A DNA stretch of 64,000 nucleotides from Diplonema japonicum (lineage: Eukaryota; Euglenozoa; Diplonemea; Diplonemida; Diplonemidae): contig OZ025722.1 in the NCBI GenBank assembly GCA_964019335.1, positions 1 through 64,000 of the forward strand. Direction: 5' to 3'. The translations under genes and the position numbers were made by a program. Each line of letters begins with the position of its first letter. Position 1 is the stretch's first letter. Below are positions 38,737 to 49,412 of the stretch, piece after piece. The notes beneath the pieces were generated by a model that saw nothing but the letters and a program-made list of their open reading frames with translations, did no database searches and was not told the DNA's origin.

Positions 38737-40859
38737 ATGACAGAGCTTTACGAGCCTGATGGGCTTGCCGCGCACGACGACCCAATGAAGTCGCCGGGCG
38801 GGAGTGTCTCGCAGATGGATGTAGATGAAGACTCGCAGTGGGTATGAGGTAGGGACAAGAAGTTATCGCAACACACAGATGGACAGGTCTGACATGCTGA
38901 GACCTGGGCCAATAAGGACGCTCATTGAGACTGGTTGCAGCAGCCTGACAGACTCGGTATGTGAACCACCACACACAACACCGCACCTGACAGCCCTTGG
39001 AGCCTCCTGAGAACCGTCGCCTCACTGCTGAGGACATCCTTGGCAGGGCACTTCTGAAGTCCCCCAAAACACCTCCCACGCTCAAGTCCCCTACTGTGAG
39101 GTTCGCAGCAGTGGACTCAGGCGTGATCCTGAGCCCAGGGATGAAGTGTGTCAGTCCTAATGTGAAGTTCATCGAACCAGAAAAAGAGGACCAGTCGCCT
39201 GAGCCGGGTGTGGCGCAGCCCGGTTTGGCCATTGCAGGCGGCCGAAGGGGCCGCCACCGCAAGGCAAGGAGGACATTCTTCTTTGGGAAAATCATTGAAT
39301 GCAACAGATGCGGGTCGAAGATCAGGGAAAGGTTCTCTGAGAAGCACAGGGAAAAGTGCCTCCCGTTCGGGCAGGTAGGGTCCCTGCACATCAAAGTCTC
39401 GAAAGATCTGCGAGTTATAGAGGTGCTAGAGCAGGGTGCAGCGGACAGGGCAGGCATACGCCCCAATGATATCATCATTCGTGTAACCAACCCTGTGCGT
39501 GGGTGCGCGGTGGCAACAAGAGAGGATTTCCTGAAGGCCGTGGGGCCCAGGAGCGAAGTGTTCCAGGGTGTTACTATTAAAGTGCTCGTTATCAGGGACC
39601 CGGAGGTGATCGCAAAGTGGAAAAAGATGCGTGGCCTGTCGATGGGCGACTTCGGATCGACGGCAACAATGAGGAAGCAAGCATCGTTCATCCAGGAGGG
39701 CACGGTGGAGTGCACGGTGGTTGTGGGCAAGGAGACGGACGCTGCAAGGGAGAACAGGAGGAAGAAGCTGGAGAAGATGCGCCAGGTGTTCCCCGAAATG
39801 AACATGGAGATGGTGGATGACTTCATGACGAACCCTGAAGCCTGCAGGGGGCACATCCAGGAGGCCTTCAACAAGGCAGACCTGGACGGCAACGGCTACC
39901 TCGACAAGAATGAGATGTATGAAGTCTTCAAGAACATGGCAAGGCTCTCTGGTGTCGAGCCCCCCACGCAGGAGCACGCTTCGGAGTCATTCAGCGAAAT
40001 CGACGTGGACGGCTCGGGCTCCATCTCGTTCGACGAGTTCTTCCCGTACCTGCGTGCCCTGTTCCTAGACGTGGTCTGGGGCGAAGGCACAAGGTCTAAG
40101 TGCGCAAGGTGCGGACTGCGAGTGAGGGACAAATTCTACGGTCGCCACTTAAAGGTATGCATGGGTGTGGAGTTCCCCATGGGTGTGCTTGACGTGGGGG
40201 TCGCAAGTTCCGGAAAGCTTGCCATCACAGAAGTGTTACCTGGTGGGCTGGCAGAAAAGGCAGGGTTCAAGAAGGGAGACATCGTGAAGGCGGTGAACGG
40301 GAAGATAGTGGGCGCGAAGAACGGGATGGCACGTGCCCTTGGACCCGTGTCACATGTGTATGCAGGGTCCGAGGCGGAGATCACACTGCTCGGGACGGAT
40401 GGACAGGAACGAACAGTTGAGTTCAAGATGGGACTGCTGTCTGAGGATGCGGAGGAAGATGTCATGATCGCGATAGAGGCGGAGCTCGAGAAGTCGTACC
40501 CCAAGCTGGAGCTGGGTCTCTTCAATGACATAGTGTGCGAATTCCGTGGCTGCAAGCAGCGTGTGGAGAAGGCATTCTTCGAGAACGATGAGGACGGCAA
40601 CGGGTACCTCACGAACCTTGAGGTGAGGGAAGCCTTCTGCTCCATCTGTCGCGTGGCGTGCTTGCTTCCACCCACCGATAGCATCATCGACAACTTGTTC
40701 CTCGAGGTTACAGGGGACCTTACTAGCCGTGTCTCCTTTGAGGAGTTCCTCCCTCTCGTCAAGAGGCACTTCACCTCTATCATCAGCCCCACGCTGTGGA
40801 CTAAGTTCAACTTGAGCACCGATCCCAACGCGCTCAGGCCTGTTGTTGTGGCTGCATGA
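38737..40859 (+). CDS. Duplicated C2HC-PDZ-EF-hand protein
   Basis: The long frame runs from 38994 to 40859 (620 codons from a TTG at 38997) without a good ATG near its start. A short ATG frame at 38737-38841 (35 codons) joins it in phase if a 152-bp GT-AG intron (38842-38993) is removed. Residue numbers below use the long frame. Module 1: C2HC knuckle C102/C105/H117/C121, PDZ (about 126-200), EF loops DLDGNGYLDKNE (295-306) and DVDGSGSISFDE (336-347). Module 2: C2HC C369/C372/H384/C388, PDZ (about 395-478), EF loop DEDGNGYLTNLE (531-542) and a degenerate fourth loop (about 571-582). The two halves look like an internal duplication. Likely a calcium-responsive scaffold; the partner is unknown. 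No signal or membrane segment. Confidence 0.85.
38842..38993 (+). other. Candidate cis-spliced intron (152 bp)
   Basis: Starts GTATGAG and ends CACCTGACAG. Removing it joins ...CAG TGG to CCC TTG GAG with no frame change, solving the missing start codon downstream. Against it, one frame stays open through the segment (from 38825 to 39010), so a pair of compensating frameshift errors is possible instead. Confidence 0.5.
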
Positions 40860-41977
40860 AAGGGGGGGAAAAAAGAACAAAAAAAAATGAAATATTGTAT
40901 CTCCCCTGTTGATTCCAACCCTGCCTCTTACCCCTCCTGGTATTGTTTTGTAGTTGCAAAGTCCCTGTGGCTTAAGATACGAGAAGAAGGAGGAAACCAA
41001 AGAAAGAAAAAAAAAAAAAGTGAAAAGAAAAAAAAAAAAAAAAAAAAAAAAAGAAACACAACGTAAGAAAAAAGAAAAAAGGGAACGGGAGAAGAAAAAA
41101 AAAAAGAAATTTTTTCCTTCTCCCGTTTTTTTTTGTCCCCCTCTTCCCCCTTTATTCCAATCCTTTCCCTTTTCTCCAATTAAAAAAAAATTCGGTATCT
41201 TCAGGCACACATACTTCACTCGGAGAGAGGGAAGGTAGGGGGAAACCCACTGCGCTCAAGTAGCCTTATATCTCTGAATTACAAAAAAAAAAAGTCATTT
41301 GAGCCTTTTTGAGATATAGGGTTTTACAAAAAAAAAAAAGGAAAATGGATGTTGTGAATCCAGGGAGGGGGGATGTTTATTGTTTCAGCTTTCATGAACT
41401 GCAGTTCAAACCCTCTTGGCAGGATCTTCTTCCCCCTCCCTCCCCTCCGTTTTCCTATTTGTAGTTGGGCTGCCCACATTCTTTTTTTCTGGCGGAGAGT
41501 GAGCACTTCCCCCTCTCCCTTGTTTCCTCCCCATCCCTATTTTTTAAGGCCACCTTCTCCTTTCCTTGATTGTTGCATTGTGAGCCGGCAAGAAAAAAAA
41601 ATAAAGCTAAACTTCCCTTCCCACCCCTTTGAAAAAAAAAAAAATCTGTTTCCCATCAACAAAACAACAGAAAAAAAAAATAAAATACAAGAAGGAAAAA
41701 AAAAGTGACTGACAGGGAAAAAAAAAGATGAAAACACACCCCTCCCCTCCCCTTCCCTTTCCCAGAGATCAGAGTGAAAGAGAGAAGGGGGTCTTCTCCT
41801 TTGTTTGATAGAGCGTTGTGTAACCCCTATCCAAGTTTTTCCTTATTTTCTTTTTGTTTTATTTTATTTGCCCACACCCAGCTCCCCCTCTGCCCACAGT
41901 TTTGTAATTGTTTTCTTTTTCCTCTTTCCCCCCCCTTTCTAATTTAATAGCACCCTCCCCACACCACAGCAGACTAA
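40860..41977. other. Intergenic, low complexity, with acceptor-like end
   Basis: A/T homopolymers and C/T-rich runs. The last 90 bases form a pyrimidine tract (about 41904-41942) followed by AG at about 41949-41950 and CACAG shortly before the ATG at 41978, which fits an SL trans-splice acceptor. No gene was recognised. Confidence 0.5.
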
Positions 41978-43249
41978 ATGGAACCGAAACGAGATACCAT
42001 TGGGATAGCCCCGCCCTCCCCGGTGCCGCATGTACCTTCTCCTTCCCCTTCTTCTTCCCCTTCCCCTTCCCCGATCCCGACACCACTGCCAATGCCATCG
42101 GCAGTGCCGAAGATGTGGCCCCAGCCGCGCCACGAAGTTATCTCAAAACTGCAGAAAGACTTGCATCACGAGAGAAAGCGCTACGAGCAGGAGGCATCCA
42201 AGGCACTGCTGTATCATGAGGAGGCGCTTTCCCTGAAGCGCACAGTAGACCAGCAGGAAAAGACCATCCAGCAAATGAAGCTCCAGATGGGTCTGAAGGA
42301 GAAGGAGAACGCCACCATGCAACGACGTCTCGCGCAGCGCGGCTCCGAGCGGAACGAACGTGACCAGCGGCTGCAGGAACTGGAGGCTCAAGTGCAGCGG
42401 CAGAACGAGGACCGAGAAGCCCTGAAGAAAGAATTACACCTGGTGAAGAGCATGCAAGAGCTGAGAGATTTGGCGGACAAAGAGAGGGATGCGAAGGAGA
42501 ACGAGAGAGAGACACAGAGGGAGATCGAAATGGAGAAGATGAAGGCGATGGAAATAGCATTGGAGAAGGGAAGGGAAAAGGAACAAGAAAGAGAACGAGC
42601 GATACAAGACATGGAGAAGGACATGGAAAGTGAGCTGAGGTCAGTGCTGGACATGGACAACATGGAGATAGAAGTACCAAAGGCGGGGATGGAGACGAAA
42701 GCAGAAGTGGAGACGGACATGGAAATGAATGTAGAGATGGAGAACCGGCAGCTCGACGGGAATGAGATGTGGAATGTGAAAAGCACCGCAGAGCCTAGTG
42801 CGTCACCTGACATGTTGCAAGCTCTGGATGTTAGTAACATGCTTGCGAACTTTACAGACGTGCCATCTCTGGTGCAGAAGAGTAACCAGCTGCAAAACGA
42901 AGGCTCTGAAGAGGAAGAGGAAGAAGAGGAGGAGGAAGAAGAGGAAGAAGAAGAAGAAGAAGAGGAAGAAGAAGAAGAAGAAAGGGAAGTGCCGGCTACG
43001 TCCACCCAAGAACACACAAAGCAACTTCTCCCTGTCATCAAGAAAGAGCGAGTAACCCCCAACGCAGTACCTGTCATGGAGCCACCGAGGATGTCCCTCA
43101 CATTGCATGCCGACCTGTACCCAGATAGCAATCAACCACCAAAGATGTACACGCTACAAGAGTGCAGGGAGCTTTCGGATGTAGCCCTGGTCAGCCTCAT
43201 CAGGAAGCGGGTCACTTTGGGGAAGGCCAAGAAAAGGAGGCTGGCATAG
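41978..43249 (+). CDS. Coiled-coil protein with Pro-rich N-terminus and Glu tract
   Basis: 423 residues, family not recognised. Residues 12-40 are Ser/Pro-rich. About 50-215 form a long charged coiled coil (Glu/Lys/Arg/Gln), 216-265 are Met/Glu-rich with acidic repeats, and a Glu tract of about 30 residues lies near 310-340. The tail is basic (GKAKKRRLA). The ATG at 41978 follows a pyrimidine tract and AG. The next gene starts 85 bp downstream. Probably cytoskeletal or nuclear; no enzymatic motif. Confidence 0.8.
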   Translation: MEPKRDTIGIAPPSPVPHVPSPSPSSSPSPSPIPTPLPMPSAVPKMWPQPRHEVISKLQKDLHHERKRYEQEASKALLYHEEALSLKRTVDQQEKTIQQMKLQMGLKEKENATMQRRLAQRGSERNERDQRLQELEAQVQRQNEDREALKKELHLVKSMQELRDLADKERDAKENERETQREIEMEKMKAMEIALEKGREKEQERERAIQDMEKDMESELRSVLDMDNMEIEVPKAGMETKAEVETDMEMNVEMENRQLDGNEMWNVKSTAEPSASPDMLQALDVSNMLANFTDVPSLVQKSNQLQNEGSEEEEEEEEEEEEEEEEEEEEEEEEEREVPATSTQEHTKQLLPVIKKERVTPNAVPVMEPPRMSLTLHADLYPDSNQPPKMYTLQECRELSDVALVSLIRKRVTLGKAKKRRLA

Positions 43250-43334
43250 TACAGGAGAGGCAAAAAAGAAAAAGGGGGGAGAACCTTATCTTATTCATAA
43301 AATACACTTTCCGGAAACAGTTCATTCTTAGGGA
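43250..43334 (+). promoter_or_regulatory. Short intergenic gap with putative trans-splice acceptors
   Basis: Only 85 bp between stop and next ATG. CTTATCTTATTCATAAAA and a CAG at about 43318-43320, then TTCATTCTTAG just before the ATG, give candidate AG acceptors. Such a gap leaves little room for a separate promoter, favouring processing from one transcript. Confidence 0.45.
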
Positions 43335-44207
43335 ATGGCATTGGCCACCAGACATGTGAACACGCCTCCGAGGGCACAGTGGAAGACAGCAGAAGAGGCA
43401 GTAGTGCGCTGCAAGGAGCTTGATGATGAAGTGTTGCAGATACGCATGGCGCTGCAACAGGCAAAGGAAGACGCGCAGCTGCACCATAAGACAGTGCATA
43501 CAGTTTCAGACTACACAAACCAGCAGCAGCAGCAGCAGGTGCAAGTACAGAAAGAGCAACGTGGCCTGCACTCAACCCAGCAGCAGCAGCAGCAGCAGCG
43601 GCAACCGTTTCTACAACCACATAAACAACCACAACAACAACAGCAGCAACAGAAGCAGCAGCAGCAACAACAACAACAGCAGCAGCAGAAGCAGCAACAA
43701 CCGCTCCTACAACCACAACAACAACAGCAGCAACAGAAGCAGCAGCATCAGCAACAACAGCAACGGCAACTTGAGAGTGCGGCCCTGCAAGCGGCCCATA
43801 AAGCAGAAGTGGCAACACTACAGGTGCAGGTGAAGGGTTTGACCAAGCAAGTGAGTCAGCTAACGCAACGAAACACCGAACTAGAGCATGCCTACGGGGA
43901 GTCCTTGGGCATGATACAGGCACTAGAAAACCTACTGAGAGAAAAAGAGCACCATCATGTCCCCCCTGCTTCAGTCCCAACTCCTGCCCCTGTCTCTCTT
44001 TCCCAGCCCGTTCATGTACATGCTGCACTGCCCTTCCCTGAAGCGGAGCCAGAGCCCCTGCGGCCCTTCCCCTCGTCGCCTGAGTGGCGCACTGAGGTGG
44101 AGAACATCACCGACAGACACCACAGCATGCTGCAGGCACTGAGCAGGTCTAAGTCAGGTCTCTCGAGGCGGCTGCGGAGCGGTGGCAATGGCGTGCTGAC
44201 AACGTAG
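43335..44207 (+). CDS. Coiled-coil protein with polyglutamine region
   Basis: 290 residues, family not recognised. Residues 1-60 are helical and charged. About 63-152 are Gln-rich with interrupted CAG/CAA runs (QQQQQQ, QPQQQQ blocks). About 155-205 form a coiled coil, followed by a Pro-rich stretch and a Ser/Arg-rich tail (SRSKSGLSRRLRSG). The Gln codons mix CAG and CAA, so this is a selected Gln-rich domain or an aged expansion rather than a pure CAG repeat. It sits between a coiled-coil gene and a cyclin gene on one probable transcript. Confidence 0.75.
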   Translation: MALATRHVNTPPRAQWKTAEEAVVRCKELDDEVLQIRMALQQAKEDAQLHHKTVHTVSDYTNQQQQQQVQVQKEQRGLHSTQQQQQQQRQPFLQPHKQPQQQQQQQKQQQQQQQQQQQKQQQPLLQPQQQQQQQKQQHQQQQQRQLESAALQAAHKAEVATLQVQVKGLTKQVSQLTQRNTELEHAYGESLGMIQALENLLREKEHHHVPPASVPTPAPVSLSQPVHVHAALPFPEAEPEPLRPFPSSPEWRTEVENITDRHHSMLQALSRSKSGLSRRLRSGGNGVLTT

Positions 44208-44281
44208 TTAAGTTAGATGCATTTTCTTTTTCTTTTCTTCTTCTTCTTCTTTACTGTAGAGTTATTCCAAATGCACCTGTC
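44208..44281 (+). promoter_or_regulatory. Intergenic gap with polypyrimidine tract and AG acceptor
   Basis: 74 bp. A near-pure pyrimidine tract (44222-44255) is followed by TGTAG (AG at 44258-44259), 22 bp before the ATG. This is the clearest trans-splice acceptor layout in the window. Confidence 0.6.
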
Positions 44282-44806
44282 ATGCCCGTCAACCCATCTA
44301 ACACAAAAGGCGACAAAAAAAAAAGAAGAAAAAAAAGAATGGCCGAGGCAATTGCAAGCATGCTGACGAAGCTGGCGGAGGCCAACGATGAGAAGTACGC
44401 AGACAGCGAGCCGAGCTACTATGACGCGATGGAGGTCCCGCAGGTCACAGTGCTGGACATGCTGAAGAGATGGGCGAGATACAGCTACAGCCCGAATGAG
44501 GTGCTGGTGCTGGCGGCAGTGTACGTGGACCGTGCTGTGGAGGAGGGTGTAAGGGTGACATCACTGTCTGTCCACAGGGTGCTGCTGAGTGCGCTTGTTG
44601 TCGCCACAAAGTACCACTGCGATCAGGTCTACAACAACATGCACTACGCAAAGGTAGGTGGTGTTTCACCAAAGGAGCTGAACCGCTTGGAGACGGCCTT
44701 TATCACTGACCTGCAATGGACTCTGCACGTGGACCCTGAGACTTTTAACGCCACATGTAGATCACTTTCCAGGGCAGCAAAGAAGCTGAGGAGGCGTAGT
44801 TTGTAG
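44282..44806 (+). CDS. PHO80/U-type cyclin
   Basis: 174 residues. After a Lys-rich start, residues about 40-165 form one cyclin box: VTVLDMLKRW, YSPNEVLVLAAVYVDRA, LSVHRVLLSALVVATKYHCD, YNNMHYAKVGGVSPKELNRLE, FITDLQWTLHV. The order of a helix with YVDR, a KYxxD turn, NxxYAKVGG and NxLExxFxxxLxW is the hallmark of PHO80-like (U/P-type) cyclins, the class used for G1 control in trypanosomes. It should bind a CDK or PHO85-like kinase. The protein is complete and small, as usual for the family. It is the last gene of the tight trio. Confidence 0.9.
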   Translation: MPVNPSNTKGDKKKRRKKRMAEAIASMLTKLAEANDEKYADSEPSYYDAMEVPQVTVLDMLKRWARYSYSPNEVLVLAAVYVDRAVEEGVRVTSLSVHRVLLSALVVATKYHCDQVYNNMHYAKVGGVSPKELNRLETAFITDLQWTLHVDPETFNATCRSLSRAAKKLRRRSL

Positions 44807-47800
44807 AAGAGATGTTTTCTTGCAAATGCAAGGGCAGAGTGGGGATGGGGAAAAAAAAGAGCTGAGGCTAAACGAACCCCCTTTATTTGTACATGAACAA
44901 TAACAACAGCAACAACAACAACAAACACTATTTTAATACACTTTTTTTTTGACCCCGGATGCAATCTGCAAAAAGAAATAATCTAGAGAGGGGAGGGGGA
45001 AAGAAAAAAAAAATACCCCCTCCTTTTTCTATTGTGTGAGCACATGATCAGTGCTCCCCCCCCCCCCCCCCTTCTTCCAAATAATCAAAAACTTTTTTTT
45101 TCTTCTTTCTTTTTGGAGCTAGTTCTAACCTTAGCTAACCTGATTCTACCATGCCGCTTCGGTTTTTTGGTTGATAACTTTCTTCTTCTTTGAAAATCCT
45201 TTTTGTTTTTGTTTTTGTTTTTTTTTGTTTTTGTTTGTTTAAATATTTCACACGAAAAAAAAAAGAAGTTATTTCTGTCTTTGCACTTATTGCAACCTAC
45301 AAGTACTTCCCCCCCCCCCCCCCCCCCCCAGCCGGTGAGCGCAAAAACGCATACCTTAAAATAATAGTTTTTTTTTTCTTTGCTACCCGCAAAGGATTTT
45401 TCGTTGAGACAATCAAAAAAAGTAAAGAAAAAGAAAACACCCCCCCCCCCCCCCCGCAAACTCAAAGAAAACAATCCATTTATGGTTTGTTTTTTTTCTT
45501 TGCACTCAGACATTTTTATCATTTTTAAGAAAAAAAGAAAAACAAAGTCAGTTCGCCTGGCAATTATATCAACATCCCCCTCTCTCTCCTCTTTCTCTCC
45601 CTCCCTTTTTTCCCAAAGGTGAAAAATGTGACTTTCAACTTAAGTATTACCCTACTATAGGTACCCCTTGATGCAGTGCGGCCTGGCCCAACAGTGTCCT
45701 GAAGGTTTTCTTTTCTTTTTTTTTCTTCTTCTTTTTTTTTAGAAAAAAAGAGTCACACTACCCGAGCACAGTTTACAGATGAGCATTTGCATGGCACCCC
45801 CTCTGAGCTGGGCCTTTCGAAAAGAAAGCTGGGGGAAGAGGGGGACAAATGAAGTAAAGTGCTTGCCCCCTCCCCACCTTCCCTATTTTTGCCTTATCAC
45901 ACAGGTGATCATTGTTTCTTCCTTTTTTTAGCAAAAAGAACTTTTTTTTTTCTTTTTATGCTCCCCTCCCCCCTCCAGGAACATAGGCAGCGTGTTAACG
46001 GGGTATAAAATATAATTACAGGTTTCTACCCCACCGGCAACGAACAAACAACGGCCAGTTCCTCCCCCCCCCCCTCCCCTTTTTTTGTTACTTGATTTTA
46101 ATTTGTTTCTTTCGAAAAAAAAAAATGAACAAGAATACGGCATGGAAATGACGAAAAAAAAAAAAAAAGAAGAAATGAGTAGTCATTTTGGTATTTGGTC
46201 AATTATTTGAAGAAAGAAAGAAAAAAAAAGATGTCCGAAGGCAAGAACAATGGGCGGAGGTGGTGTGTTATTCCCCATTGGGCAAACAAACACCCCCCCC
46301 TCCCAAACTCTTTCCCTGAAATCTGAAAAAAAAAAGTACAAAGGGGGTCACGGACAAACAAAAAATAACGGCCATGCGACTCCCCCCCTACCCTCGCAGG
46401 AAGATATAATTGTAGTGCCTCTTCTGAAGAAAAGAAGGAATAATGGGGAGATGAAACGAAAAAAAAAAAAAAAAAGCTTTTTTTTTGAGATTAATGCACA
46501 TTAGTGCCGTGGGAGGCAGAGTCCATTCCCCCCCCCTTTTTTTTCTCCTCATCTGATTCCTCTTTCCTGCACTCCCCCCAGCCATACAATCAGAGCAGTT
46601 TTAGTAGGTTAAACATTGCCACTGTTGATGAATACCCCCCCTGCTTTTTTTTTGAACCCACGTTACTAGTAAATGGCTGCGAGCAAGGATACCATCCAAG
46701 CTAAAAAAGTGGGAAAAAAAATACCCCCCCCCCAATTCGGGGGAGGAAACATAATAAAATATAAAGAACTTAAAGATCAGGTGGATAACATACCTCCCCT
46801 GTCGCCCCCCCCCCCCCTTTTTTTGTTCCCCCTCTTTTTTTTTTTTAGGGTGGCTAACAGATTCCAAAGTCTTTCTGGCTTAGGTCTCCGAGTGCCCCTT
46901 TCGACGACTTCCCCCTAATTTTTACGAATGGGGGCGGTCGGCATTTCTACTAGTAAATAGCAAAACAGAACCCCCCTCCCCACCCATATTTCAATCTCTT
47001 CTTATCTCATAGTCTTTTTTTTTTCTTCTTTTTTTTTTCTTCTAGTCTTGCACTTTGTGGGTGGCTTGAAGAAAAAAAAAAAAAAAAAAAGAGAGACAGT
47101 ATGCGATTTATTTTTCACTTTTTTTTCTTCTTCTTTCCTTTTTTTTTTTGTAGCTGTACGTAAGTGATTAGACACTAGCTGTGTAGCTTCTGTTCTTTTC
47201 GTTCCCCCTCTTTTTTTTTCTTTTCCTCCAATAGTCCTTTATTATTCCCAGATACCCCACTTAATCACACTAATTTTCTTTTCTTCGCACTGATTTAAAA
47301 AAAAAAAAAAAAAAAAAGAAAAAAAAGGAAGAGAGGAAAAGAGAAAACCCTCTATTAGTGTGATTCCCCTCAATGTTCGCTTGATCATTACACCAACTAA
47401 CTCCTCCCCCCCCCCCCTTTAAACCTATTCTTTTTAACGAAAGACCCATTTACTTATTTGCTGCAAAAACGGAGAGGGAAAAAAAAGAGAAAAGAGAAAA
47501 AAAAATCGAAAGACCAGAAGGAGAGGTTTCGTCTTTGATGCAACCCAAGAGCTGTAAAAAAAAAAAAAAAAAAAAAAGACTTCTTTTTTTTTTTGTTGGT
47601 CTGATTTTCTTCTTCTTCTTTTTTCCCTTCGTTGTTCAGTGGTATTTGATTTTTGAAAAAAAAAAAAGAAAAAAAAAAAACCCCCAATAAAAAAAAAACA
47701 AGAAATACAGTCAAAAGGTTGTTGTTGTTGTTGTTGTTGTTGTTAGCCATGTACCCCCAGCCTACCCTCTTTCCTTTTCTCCTGGCGGGAAAAAAAAAAA

Positions 47801-49374
47801 AGAAAAAAAGAAGAAGAAATATCATCTTCCGTAATTTTCCCCAACTGCCCTTATTGCACAAAAAGAAGAAAACAGAAGTGTAGAAACGAATCTTTTTTTT
47901 TTTTCTCTCCAAGAAGAAAAAAGAAAAAAAAAGGAAATCGTTCCATGGAGCATAATATCACGCACTTTAGTTCCCCTTCCCCTCCCTCCCCTCCCTCCCC
48001 TCCCCCCCGCCCCCTTTTTTTTTTGCTACACCTACTATTATTGCTTTAAAAAAAAAAAGGAACTTCAGACCAACACCAAGCAAGGAGAGTAGAAGGTACA
48101 ATGGAAAAGGGTAAAGTCCCCCCCCTCCCCCCCTTATGAAGTCCCCCCCCCCCCCTTTTTCTTAGGTGTGGGGAGGGGGCAAGAAAAGAAAAGAGTAAAG
48201 AAAAAAAAGATTAAAAATTTCACAATTCGTTGGCCTGAGACATTCCTTTTGTCAACAACGGGCCTCAGGGCAACTTGACGGGGAGGGAGGTCATAAAAAC
48301 ACCATATTTCTTGATTTGTTGTATTTCGCCCGGCGAAAGACAAGAAAGAAAAAAAAAGAAGAAAAAAGAATGAAAAAAAAAAGTAGACCATTCCCCTTTT
48401 CTCCTTTCCTATTTTTTTTTTTGTCCCTTGAGGGTAGTGGGAAAAAAAAAAAAATAAAAAAATAAAAACACAACGAAATTTTTAAACAGATTTTTTTTTT
48501 CTTTCAAGATTTGATCTTGACTCTCCCTCCTTCCCTTTCAGTTTCATTTAGATGAAAGTAGGATATTTTTTTATTCCCCCCCCTTTTTTTCCCTCTTTTT
48601 TTCTGCCTTTGTTACTGTACAAAAAAAATGGGGAAAGAAAGAAAAAAAAAACCACCATATTTTAGAAGGATTTTATGAGAGATGGTTTCTCCCCCCCCCC
48701 CCCCCCCTCCCTCCCTGGAACCACTTTAGTAATCCATTTCTCCATTTTTTCTTTTTTTATGTCTTCCAAAATCTTCTTCTTCAAATTACCTCTTTCCTTC
48801 CTTACCCCCCTGTACTTTGGCGGCTCACAGTACCAACAGTAACAAAACCCCCCAGTATGTAGAGAGCCAAAAAAAAAAAATAATAATAATAAATAAATTG
48901 CCATGTGCAGGATGGAAGGAAGGAAAGGGGGAAGAGGCCATTATCCATTTATATATTTTTACCCGCCCCCTCTCTGTGCATGCAATCTAAGTGCATTCCT
49001 TCATACTTGGTTCCATGACGCACTGTGCGTCCTCTCTGCTTCTTGGCCACATCCAAGAGACTTTGGGTCACGTGCTTATTTTCTCTCTCCTTCCCCTCGG
49101 CGCACCACCCTCCCCTTTTTTTTTAAACTTATCTCTTCCCTTTGTAAGAACGGGTCTTTTGACCTGTCTTAACAACAACAAGGGCCGTTGGAAATGTGCG
49201 TCCCCCCCCCCCCCCCCCCCCCCCTCCTTCTTTTTTCTTTCCTCTCCGGGTTTATAATTTTCTTCCTCTTATACCCCAGCACGCGTACAAACAACCTTCC
49301 TCTTTTTTTTCTCTTTTTTTTTACTATTATTCTTACTGTAACGGGGAAAAAAACTGGGGGGAAGAATGAAAAAA

Positions 49375-49412
<38 letters not shown>

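Noticed and set aside
38429-39892. 487-codon open frame on the minus strand opposite the PDZ/EF-hand gene
   Set aside because: It mirrors a GC-rich real gene, shows no domain, and runs through low-complexity Lys/Gly sequence. The plus strand has clear domain motifs.
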